Assembly: GCA_050949415.1 (NCBI GenBank)
Contig: JBMNFR010000008.1
Span: 16,951-80,950, forward strand
Direction of reading: 5' to 3'
DNA length: 64,000 nt
Source of the DNA: JAAZKI01 sp012799905
Lineage (GTDB): Bacteria > Verrucomicrobiota > Lentisphaeria > Oligosphaerales > Oligosphaeraceae
The number at the start of each line of letters is the position of its first letter. Position 1 is the stretch's first letter. The notes beneath the pieces were generated by a model that did no database searches, had not been told where the DNA came from, and worked only from the letters and a program-made list of their open reading frames with translations. This document shows positions 1 through 8,412 of the stretch, one piece after another. The translations under genes and the position numbers were made by a program.

Positions 1-77
1 TCCAGGGCAGCCGCTGCCGTCGGCGTCGGCTTTCGCCGATATGCCTTCGCTAGCTTTTCCAATTGCCGCCAAGACAT
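1..77 (-). CDS. Possible N-terminus of an unknown protein (partial)
   Basis: The minus strand has an ATG at 77 preceded by an AGGAAG-like ribosome binding site, and stays open to the window edge for 25 codons. The visible residues are basic and then Ala/Thr/Pro rich (MSWRQLEKLAKAYRRKP...). I do not recognise the family. It could equally be a chance short frame; only the good Shine-Dalgarno spacing argues for it. Confidence 0.25.
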   Translation of the reverse strand, partial: MSWRQLEKLAKAYRRKPTPTAAAAL

Positions 78-267
78 GAGAACTTCCTTTTGCGCCGCTT
101 GCCTTGTGGCAAAAGCGGCCATAACTTGCATAACAGATTGTTATCTAATATAAAGCCCATTGGCGACTTTTGCAATCTCACATTGAAAAACTCCAGCTGT
201 GACAATCCCTCGACCTGACGCAACACACGCCATCCGTGCAGTCTGCACAGACGCACCGGAAATGAGT

Positions 268-1965
268 CCTGAATCCGTGAAGTGAAAGTCGCGTCGTTAT
301 TTTCGCTGATTGAAGAATTCAATTTTTTGAAAAAAGGCGTTTTTCACAGCCTGCGTTCGCGCAGGCCGGCCTTATTGCTTCGAAAATCTGCTTTTAGGGA
401 CTCGCTTGGCACCCTCCAGGTGTTTTTTGCGCGAAAAACACATGTCATGGACACAAAAATCCCTTTCATGTTGCCTTGCAACACTACTAACTGGAATGGC
501 TGTTGGCGTCCCTACTTCAACATTTTGCATAAATCTCCTTCATTATAAAGAAGTTATAGCAATTTTTTCCGAACTTCTGGAAGAGCTGGTTGGCGTGTCT
601 GACAATCTTGCATCCGACCTTGATGAAGTCAAGCAGCACCGTGCGGAGACGGTAGCGCACCTGGGCGGGCTCTTTTTCTTCATTGTCCGTAGGAGGCAAT
701 GCAATCTCCAGTGCTGCCTGGCCTATGAAGCGGAGGCAGTTGAAAGCCATGGTTGCCAGCCCCAGAACGAGGGCATTGGTCTTTAGATTCCCGCTGGGGA
801 GAAGCTCAATTCCCATGTCGCTCTTAAGTTCGCTGTGAAACTGCTCACTGGTGCCATGATCGCGGTACAGGGCGGCGCATTGGCGCACGGAATATGGCAG
901 GTTGGTCCACCAGCTGCTTAGTTCAACGGAGGGTATCAGCAGCACCTGCCCGTCGGCAAGGACAGTGCGCTCAATGGCCTCCACAACCACGACCCCCTGG
1001 TGGTCAGGGAACTTGGCGGGGCGCTTGTCGCTTCTGACGCCACGGTATATGGTCTTTCCGGGCCGCACCTGTTCTGGAGTCTCGTAGAAGCGGATGCTGT
1101 CGAGAAGCTGTTCCGGGCTTTCAGTGCGCAGATTGCGCTTGACCAGGTATTTGACTTCAAGCTCCTCAAGCGCCGTGATGAAATCACTTGAGTCATGCCC
1201 GGAATCGACGCGCACCAGCAACTCATTGGCCTTGTATCCTGCCCGCAGCATGATGGCGATGCACCGCTTGAGAAATTCCACCGCCCCATTCTCGCTGTGC
1301 TGGCTTCCGGGGCGCAGCTCGTTGGCGACCATGAAACCCTCGCGCCCCGCGTAGCAGAAAATGGGGGCATAGCCATTGACCTTGCGATAAGTGGCGGAGA
1401 CGCCTTCCTTATGCGAGGCAGTGTCCTCGAACACTGAGACGTCAATATCCAGGGGGATCAGCTTTTCGCCCTCAACATCAATCCGCGTGGGCTGGGCTCG
1501 CGACAGCTGGTCACTGACGTTTGCGTCAAGAATGTCCTGCCAGTCTTCCTCGGCAAGTACATCCAGGCGCTGCCGAAGGGTTTCCTGCGAGGGGGCGGCG
1601 CCGCCCACAATCCTGCAGAAGAGAAAATCGGAGCGGAACTTTTGAATGTCGGCATAGCTGCTGTTGCCGGCGGTCATGAGGCCAATGGCGCTGCGGACAA
1701 TTTGCGGATGTCGAATAACAGGAATTGGGCGCCGCGGGCAGTGCGGCATCCCAATCCTTCATGTGGGCGTTTCCATCCAGCTGCTTCTTGACAAAGGAAA
1801 AACCGCCGTTCGAATTGATTTCTTCTGAACCCTGCATTAACTTTAACATTGGCAACCTCGTTGGTGAGTGGAATTATAATGTTGGTAGCATATATAATAT
1901 GCTGCAAGCCAACGGGTTGTCAAGTTTTTTGACTCTTTTTTGGGGTGTTACTTCACGGAATCAGA
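268..1965 (-). mobile_element. IS1380-family insertion sequence, complete ends
   Basis: The element is bounded by imperfect terminal inverted repeats of about 16 bp: 268-283 (core CTGAATCCGTGAAGT) and 1950-1965 (core CTGATTCCGTGAAGT when read inward). It is flanked by a direct repeat TGAGT at 263-267 and 1966-1970, which is the expected target-site duplication. Its length of about 1.7 kb fits the IS1380 family. The single transposase gene inside is read on the minus strand and carries a frameshift, so the copy may be inactive or frameshift-controlled. Confidence 0.85.
517..1849 (-). pseudogene. IS1380-family DDE transposase, frameshifted
   Basis: The likely start is the ATG at 1849 (MLKLMQGSEE...), with a GAGG ribosome binding site 6 nt upstream. 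This frame gives about 45 residues and then, near 1715-1725, the homology continues in another frame (RHPQIVRSAIGLM, then VRVDSGHDSS, YRDHGTSEQFHSELKSDMG) down to the stop at 517. The first and last of these are typical IS1380 DDE transposase signatures, with catalytic acidic residues in VRVDSG and SELKSD. A one-base indel would explain the break; programmed frameshifting is possible but not usual for this family. Confidence 0.8.
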
Positions 1966-2080
1966 TGAGTTTTTATCAAGCTCCGGTATTTGCATTATTT
2001 CCCTTGTGGCAGTATGATTTCAGTTGACAAGTGACACCTTCGTAACACCCTTCACGCCAACATCACTACAGGATTTCACC

Positions 2081-5000
2081 ATGCCAACCATCTTAACCAA
2101 ACTGTCGTGTCTCCGCCTAAGCCTCTGTGTCGCCGTGTTGGCCACTGTCTTCGCTGCGGCTCAGAACAGCGCCGCTAAAATCGACACCGACCGGGACGGC
2201 CTCCCCGACGAACTGGAAAGATACTGGGGAACCGACCCAGCCGTGCCAGACTTGCCCGCAGTCATCTACACGTTTCCGGAGCGCGACGCTGCCAGCCGAG
2301 CCAAGCCAGGCTATGATCCCGCCCTTGACCCGCAGGAACTGGCGGTCACGCATATCGCCGAGGATCGCTATCTCTGGAGAGTTGCCTTTGCCGCTGACGT
2401 CAAGTCGGACGAGTGCGTTCTCCATCTCTACCTTGATTCTGACGGCAACCAGGCCACCGGACGCCAGAGCGGCGGTCCGGTTAATGGCACCGACCACATG
2501 ATCTCCTTCAACTACAACGCCACCCGCATGCAACTCTATCCGCCAGACGGCGGCCGCCCCACCCCGGTAAAACCGCCCTACCATTACGTCGACGGCAAAT
2601 ACCTCTACCTGTTGACCGACTTGGCAGCACCGGCCCAGCCCGGCCTGGAAACGGCAACCATGCACATCCTCTGTCATGGCGCCAACACTGCGGACGGCAA
2701 ACCCTCGCCGATGAGCACCAACAGCGGCGGCAAGCGCTTTGCAGTCGGCCCGATCGCCCAACGCCCCGGCGCTAAAATCATCCGCCTGACTGACCGCGAG
2801 GACTTGGAGGGCTTTGACCGTTCCTACGGTATTGACATGATCCGCGATCAGCTCTTTGGCAACCACGGCGTAGTGTTTGCCGGTTATGACCAGCTCAGCC
2901 TGGACGGCTTTGAAATCGACCTGTTCACCCAGGCGCATTTTGGCCACCTGAAGTCCCTCCGTCCCCTCGCCCGAGCAGCAACTGCCGCCCCTAAGGGCCG
3001 ATTCCATCCCGGCTTCCTGATTTTCGACCGCAATGACGGCAGCCGCTTCGCCATGACCATTCAAGGCGACGTCAAAGGCTTCGCGCCCATCAACGTCAAC
3101 AACAACCGCTACTGGGTCTACTGGCTGCGGGACGCCATCGACTTCCAGGGCGGCGAGAACGTGGAGGTGATCGCCTGCGGCGCTGGCCGCCACCCGGTCG
3201 CCGGAATCGTCTTCTTCCCCCAGCCGCCGCCGCGCCGTGACCTGCCCTATAACATCCACCACCTCACCAGCTTCTGCCCGCCGGAGACAACCGGCGAGAC
3301 CACCGTGTCCTGGATCACGGAAATGCCCAGCCCGACCCGCCTCGAATACGGCTTGGGGCAAGAAATGACCAGCACGGTTGAAGACGCCCGCCTCACCACC
3401 GTCCACCGCGCTGTTCTCACCGGTCTGAATCCTGACCGCGAATACACTGCCCGCGCCGTTGGCATCAAGCCGGACGGGACAACGTACGCAACCGCCGCCT
3501 TCACCTTCCGCCCCCAGGCAACGCCGCCGCCACCCCCGGCTGCTGCCGCCGAACGTCTCCCAATCACCGTCCGCAATCCCCATCCGTTCGCAGTCAGCGG
3601 CCACCCTGTCACCAACGGCTTCCCCTTCCCGCAGGGCGCCATCGCCCATTCCAAGCAAGTCCGCCTGCTGGACAAGGGCCGGGAAATTCCTGCTCAAATC
3701 AAAACCACGGCCTGGTGGCCGGACGGTTCCATCAAATGGATTTTAGTCTCCTTCCTCACCGGCGACATCGCCGCTGACAGCAGCGCTGAATACACCCTCG
3801 AATACGGCGGCAAGGTCAGTCGCCAGCCGGACGGCGCACCGCTCGCCAGCCTTGTCAACGGCCTCCCCGTCATTGCCAACGCCGCCCCCATCACCTTCAA
3901 TCCGGCTGGCGAACTGGTCACGCCCCAGCAACAGCCATGCCGGCTTGACATCCGACTGCCCAAGATTGGCCAGCTCAGCCAGCCCGAAACGGCTGTCTTC
4001 AGCTTGGAAGACAACGGCCCGATTCGCGCTGTCATCAAAGCCGTCCGCCAATTCTCCACCCCGGACGGCGAACCTGCCTTCCTCCTGGAAACGCGCTACA
4101 TTGTCTGGAAAAACAGCCCGGCAGTCAACGTCCAGCAGACCTTCATCGTCCAAGGCCAGCAAACCCACGCCTTGCTGGAAGAAATGGTCTTGTCGATTCC
4201 GGCTGCCAATCCAGCCGCTGCCTGGACTGCCGCGACCGAAAAGGGCGAAACTGCGCCTATCACCGCCGAGGGTCTGCACCAGCATTTTGACCATGAATAC
4301 CGCGCAGCCGGGCAAACCGTCCAGGGACGCCTGACTGGCGGTGCCGTGACGGACGGCCAGCTGGTCAGCCTCCGCCAGTTCTGGCAAAACTACCCCAAGG
4401 CCTTCCGCGTTGACAAGGGCGCGTTGCAACTCGCGCTCTGCCCTGACTTTGAAGCCGGCCTCTATGACGCTTTCCCGTTCGAAAAAGAAGGCCACCACCT
4501 GTACTTCTACCTGCTCAACGGCGTCTATAAATTCAGAGCCGGCATGGCTAAGACTGACGACATCCTGCTCGCCTGGGGCATCCCCACTGAAGCCGCCGAC
4601 CGCCTCGCCCGCCTGCATCAGCGACCCCTCCTGGCCGTTGCCCCGCCAGCCTGGTACTGCGACAGCAAGGTCTTCTATCCTTTGGCAGTGCGCAACACCG
4701 AGAAGTTCAAGTACTACGAGGAGACCATTGACCGCAAAATCGTCGCCTACGCTGCTGCACGCGAAAAACAACGCGACTACGGCCTGATGAATTTCGGCGA
4801 CTGGTACGGCGAGCGCGGCGCCAACTGGGGTAACAGCGAATACGACACCCAGTCCGGCCTGCTCCTGCAATTCGTTCGCTCCGGCAATGAGGACGCCTTT
4901 TTCCTGGCTGACGACATGGAGAAGCACAATCGCGACGTGGACACAGTCCACTGGTCCAAGCCGAACGAGCGCCTCAGTCCCGGCGCTGTCCTGGTTCACC

Positions 5001-6328
5001 AGATGGGTCACGTCGGCGGCTACTACACTGAGAGCGTTCCTGGCACCCTGGGCATCCCCCGAGCCGGCACTTCAGTCAGCCATGCCTGGAACGAGGGTCA
5101 TTTCTACCATTATTTCCTGACTGGCGACGTACGGTCGCGCGAAACTGCCCTAGCCATCGCTGACTACTACATCAAGACTGACCTGCGGCAGCCGTATCAT
5201 TTCGTCAGCTGCCGCAATCCAGGCTGGCACCTGATCATCAACGCCTCCACCCTGGCGGCGACCGGGAATCCCTACTACCTGAATGCGTCCCGCGTAATCA
5301 TCGACCGCGTCCTTGAATTGCAAGACAAGACCCCCTTCCCGGTGCCGGAATTTCAGCGCGAGGAAGGCCGGCGCACGCACCAGATCGGCGGCTGGTCGCG
5401 CATGATGGTGCCGGGACACTGCCTGTGCGAGCCGCGCCACCGCGGCAACGCCAACTTCATGGTCGCCGTCCTCCTCGCCGGCATGAAATACTACCATGAC
5501 GTCACCGGCGACCCGAAAGTCAAGGACTCCATCATCGCCGGAGCCAAGTACATGATTGAGGAATGTTATTCCGAAGAGACTGGCGGCTTCCGCTACACGT
5601 CCTGCCCGAATATGCGCTTCAGTCGAGGCACCCACCCGCTCATGGTCGAGGGCATCGCCCGCGCCTATCTGTGGACCCGCGACCCCATCCTGAAAAAGCC
5701 CCTCACCGACGCTCTTCTGAACTCGCACGGCGGCGGCAACTACGGCAAGAGCTTCTCCAATTACTACCGTGTGGCGCCGCGCGTCCTCTATGACCTGGCC
5801 GAGACCGGCATCACCTGGAATGACCCGCCGCAAATGCCCAAAAACGCCCAATTCAAGCCCCCGGCCTGGATGACCGGCGAGGCCGCCAAAGGCCAAATCA
5901 TGTTGGAGGCAGAGGCTTTCACCGGCCAAGGCGTAGGCACCTGCCAGGCCAGAACCGACCGTATGGGCATTTCCAACGCCATCATAACTTATTGGGAAAT
6001 CGACATCGGCCACTGGCTGGAATGGACTTTTGAACTGCCGAAAGCAGGCGCCTACCAAATCCTATTCCGCTATGCCACCAATCACAAAGAGACCATCCGC
6101 AAAGTCGAAATCAACGGGCAGACGCCCTCAACCGCTGCGGCCAGCCTGGCCTTCGCCCGCACTGGCAGCTACGGCTTCGCCGCGGCCGACTGGCGCTTCC
6201 TGCCCCTGCCGGATGACGCCGGTAAGCCGCTCGTCGTAACCCTCCCGGCCGGCAAAAACACGATAAGAATGACCAACCTGAATGGCGGCCTGGCCTTGGA
6301 CTTTATCCTTCTCAAACCAGAGAAGTGA
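2081..6328 (+). CDS. Secreted multidomain PcRGLX/YetA-like (exo-rhamnogalacturonan lyase type) protein
   Basis: The start at 2081 is chosen because AGGA lies 9 nt upstream and the next residues form a signal peptide (LSLCVAVLATVFAAAQ); a longer TTG frame begins at 2024. The mature 1415-residue protein opens with a thrombospondin-3-like calcium motif (DTDRDGLPDELERYWGTDP). A region with a fibronectin/purple-phosphatase-like segment (TVSWITEMPSPTRLEYG) follows. The long central part has the WWPDGSIKWILVSF motif typical of the N-terminal RIFT barrel of PcRGLX/YetA proteins, then a beta-sandwich and an alpha/alpha barrel. The C-terminal 130 residues look like a CBM6/35-type carbohydrate-binding domain (MLEAEAF..., ALDFILLKP). 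The expected role is exo-cleavage of rhamnogalacturonan or a related polyuronide outside the cell. The substrate is inference. Confidence 0.7.
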   Translation: MPTILTKLSCLRLSLCVAVLATVFAAAQNSAAKIDTDRDGLPDELERYWGTDPAVPDLPAVIYTFPERDAASRAKPGYDPALDPQELAVTHIAEDRYLWRVAFAADVKSDECVLHLYLDSDGNQATGRQSGGPVNGTDHMISFNYNATRMQLYPPDGGRPTPVKPPYHYVDGKYLYLLTDLAAPAQPGLETATMHILCHGANTADGKPSPMSTNSGGKRFAVGPIAQRPGAKIIRLTDREDLEGFDRSYGIDMIRDQLFGNHGVVFAGYDQLSLDGFEIDLFTQAHFGHLKSLRPLARAATAAPKGRFHPGFLIFDRNDGSRFAMTIQGDVKGFAPINVNNNRYWVYWLRDAIDFQGGENVEVIACGAGRHPVAGIVFFPQPPPRRDLPYNIHHLTSFCPPETTGETTVSWITEMPSPTRLEYGLGQEMTSTVEDARLTTVHRAVLTGLNPDREYTARAVGIKPDGTTYATAAFTFRPQATPPPPPAAAAERLPITVRNPHPFAVSGHPVTNGFPFPQGAIAHSKQVRLLDKGREIPAQIKTTAWWPDGSIKWILVSFLTGDIAADSSAEYTLEYGGKVSRQPDGAPLASLVNGLPVIANAAPITFNPAGELVTPQQQPCRLDIRLPKIGQLSQPETAVFSLEDNGPIRAVIKAVRQFSTPDGEPAFLLETRYIVWKNSPAVNVQQTFIVQGQQTHALLEEMVLSIPAANPAAAWTAATEKGETAPITAEGLHQHFDHEYRAAGQTVQGRLTGGAVTDGQLVSLRQFWQNYPKAFRVDKGALQLALCPDFEAGLYDAFPFEKEGHHLYFYLLNGVYKFRAGMAKTDDILLAWGIPTEAADRLARLHQRPLLAVAPPAWYCDSKVFYPLAVRNTEKFKYYEETIDRKIVAYAAAREKQRDYGLMNFGDWYGERGANWGNSEYDTQSGLLLQFVRSGNEDAFFLADDMEKHNRDVDTVHWSKPNERLSPGAVLVHQMGHVGGYYTESVPGTLGIPRAGTSVSHAWNEGHFYHYFLTGDVRSRETALAIADYYIKTDLRQPYHFVSCRNPGWHLIINASTLAATGNPYYLNASRVIIDRVLELQDKTPFPVPEFQREEGRRTHQIGGWSRMMVPGHCLCEPRHRGNANFMVAVLLAGMKYYHDVTGDPKVKDSIIAGAKYMIEECYSEETGGFRYTSCPNMRFSRGTHPLMVEGIARAYLWTRDPILKKPLTDALLNSHGGGNYGKSFSNYYRVAPRVLYDLAETGITWNDPPQMPKNAQFKPPAWMTGEAAKGQIMLEAEAFTGQGVGTCQARTDRMGISNAIITYWEIDIGHWLEWTFELPKAGAYQILFRYATNHKETIRKVEINGQTPSTAAASLAFARTGSYGFAAADWRFLPLPDDAGKPLVVTLPAGKNTIRMTNLNGGLALDFILLKPEK

Positions 6329-6655
6329 AAAGGGCTTTTTCTAGGGGCGAGCGGCGAGGGGCGAGGGGCGAGGGGCTGAATGCTGAATGATGAATGTTGA
6401 ATGCTGAATGATGAATGTTGAATGCTGAATGCTGAATGCTGAGGCGCATTTCATAATTCATAATTCATAATTCATAATTCGTTAGGGGCGAGGGGCGAGC
6501 TGCTTGGGTGCTGTCCACTACGTCCACCGCAGCCACAACATCCACATCCATTTTCGCAGCAGGCACTTATAGCACACCCCAAACTCATGCGCCTTGGAGA
6601 GGTGCTGCAGAAGACTGACCACAGGCGCTTTTCATCCAGAAAAAGGATTCCAGAC
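6329..6655. repeat. Intergenic simple and dispersed repeats
   Basis: This gap holds GGGGCGAG-type units, a run of TGAATGCTGAATGATG-like units, and four TTCATAATTCATAA-type units ending in TTCGTTAGGGGCGAG. The same pattern occurs in inverted order near 18510-18610, so it is a dispersed family. No gene is seen. The ribosome binding site AAAAGGA for the next gene is at 6641-6647. Confidence 0.7.
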
Positions 6656-8395
6656 ATGAAACTTGACAGACTTCTCCTTGTCTCCGCTGTCTTCCTGACA
6701 TCATGGGCCTTGGCCGCCAACCCGCTTGCCTTCAAGCCCAGCTCCAAAAAAGTCATCATCGTCAACTCCGGCGTTCTCTCGACCGAAAAAATCCGCCAGA
6801 ACATCCGGGAAATCGAAGAGCGCGCCCCTGTTCACGGCATCGAAATCAACCTGCTCGGGAAAACGACCGTCAACGGCAAAGCCGTCACCCTCGACCCAGT
6901 CTTCCATACCTTCACCCCAGAACCCTGGCAGTACGAATGGTTCCAGCAGGACGTCGATAACCTGAAAAACACCGACTTCCAAAGATTGACTGACAACTTC
7001 CTCCGCGTCTCCTGTCGCGGCAAAAACTTGACCTGGGACGATGAACAGGGCTGGGCTAACATCGCCGCCAAATTCGGCATCATCGCTAGAATCGCCCGCG
7101 AAACCGGCTGCGTCGGCATCCGCATCGACCCGGAATTCTATGGCAACCAGACCCAGTTTTCCTTTGCCTATGACCCGCAATCCGGCAAGACCTACGACGA
7201 AGCCTGGGATCTGGCTCGCCGCCGCGGCCGCCAAATCATTGACGCTATTGCCCAGGCGCACCCGGACATCACCCTCTTCTTCTTCTTCGGCCTCAGCCTC
7301 GGCAACAGTTTTCTTGACAACTCCGACCCCTATACTGCCATGCAGTCCTACCGCTATGGACTCTGGTTCGGCTTTCTCAATGGCATGTACGACGGCATGA
7401 CCCCGGGGATGCTCTTCCTTGATGGCAATGAAAGCGCCGGCTACACTGCCCGTAACGAACTTGACTACATGCGCGCCTACGCCCGCTATAAAATGTGCAA
7501 CCACCGCCTGCTGACCCCGGAAAATCGCGCTAAAATAGCTCAGACGGAAACCGCCAATGCTATGTACCTGGATGCGTATTTCGGCGGCAAACGGTTGAAA
7601 TCCTATGATGTCGCCCCTGACTTGGCCGAAGACGACATGCCAGCCCGCATCCGGCATTTTGCCAAAAACCTCGACGCTGCCTGCAAATGGACGGACCAAT
7701 ACGTCTGGCTTTATGGTGAGCGCGGCCGCTGGTGGTCAAAAGACATCGTCGCCTGGGTCTGGGGATCAGGCTCCGTCGTCAACTATTGGGATGTATTTGC
7801 CCCGGGTTTCCTCAAGGCGGTCAAGGGCGTCCTGGACCCAATCGCCGCCGTTGCCGATTCGCCTAACCTGGTGCGCAACCAGTTTTTCAATGAACCGTAC
7901 AACGAAGCCAAGCTGCAAAAGGCGGTTGTTGACCACTATCCCTGCCGCATCATGCAATGGAACCTCTATCGCGGCAAAGGCAAGACCGGTGACTTCACGC
8001 CAGCGCCTGGCCAAGGCTTCCAGGGCGCGGACGGCATCCGAGCCGCCGGCTTCAGCGAAATGGCCTGCCTGAGCCAGACGATTCCGGCCCAGCCGGGAGA
8101 CAAATTTGTGCTGAAAGCCAAAGTCCGTGAACAGGGCCAGCCAGTCGCCGCCATGATGAGCTTCCATCAAAATGTTCCTGACCGTTGGCTCTGGATTCCC
8201 AGCGACTACCCGCCCCAAGCAGAACCGGTCGCCCTGCCCGGCGATAAGACGTGGAAGGAAATCACCATTGTGCTCAAAGCGCCGGAGGGCCATGACATCA
8301 CCGCCATCGGCATCGGTCTCGTCGTCCGCGCCCAGAAGCCGGGTGATGATGTCATCTTCTCTGACGTCTCCGTCCGCAAAGTGGATATGCCCTGA
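6656..8395 (+). CDS. Secreted glycoside-hydrolase-like protein with C-terminal carbohydrate-binding-type domain
   Basis: The start at 6656 follows AAAAGGA at good spacing and begins a clear signal peptide (MKLDRLLLVSAVFLTSWALA). The 579-residue protein has a region rich in TIM-barrel-like segments (VGIRIDPEFYG, WLYGERGRWWSKDIVAW) and a last 170 residues that resemble a CBM4/9-type beta-sandwich (NLVRNQFFNEP..., FVLKAKVREQG..., VIFSDVSVRKV). I cannot name the family with certainty. It lies downstream of the lyase-like gene on the same strand and probably belongs to the same polysaccharide-use cluster. Its stop is only 17 nt from the end of the convergent glycyl radical enzyme gene. Confidence 0.6.
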   Translation: MKLDRLLLVSAVFLTSWALAANPLAFKPSSKKVIIVNSGVLSTEKIRQNIREIEERAPVHGIEINLLGKTTVNGKAVTLDPVFHTFTPEPWQYEWFQQDVDNLKNTDFQRLTDNFLRVSCRGKNLTWDDEQGWANIAAKFGIIARIARETGCVGIRIDPEFYGNQTQFSFAYDPQSGKTYDEAWDLARRRGRQIIDAIAQAHPDITLFFFFGLSLGNSFLDNSDPYTAMQSYRYGLWFGFLNGMYDGMTPGMLFLDGNESAGYTARNELDYMRAYARYKMCNHRLLTPENRAKIAQTETANAMYLDAYFGGKRLKSYDVAPDLAEDDMPARIRHFAKNLDAACKWTDQYVWLYGERGRWWSKDIVAWVWGSGSVVNYWDVFAPGFLKAVKGVLDPIAAVADSPNLVRNQFFNEPYNEAKLQKAVVDHYPCRIMQWNLYRGKGKTGDFTPAPGQGFQGADGIRAAGFSEMACLSQTIPAQPGDKFVLKAKVREQGQPVAAMMSFHQNVPDRWLWIPSDYPPQAEPVALPGDKTWKEITIVLKAPEGHDITAIGIGLVVRAQKPGDDVIFSDVSVRKVDMP

Positions 8396-8412
8396 TCGTT
8401 CAGGCCAGTCGC

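Noticed and set aside
936..1445. Long minus-strand frame inside the IS1380 transposase region
   Set aside because: It overlaps the true transposase frame and has no family features; it is a shadow.
2117..3697. 526-residue minus-strand frame opposite the lyase-like gene
   Set aside because: The plus strand encodes a clear multidomain protein; the antisense frame is low in complexity and due to codon bias.
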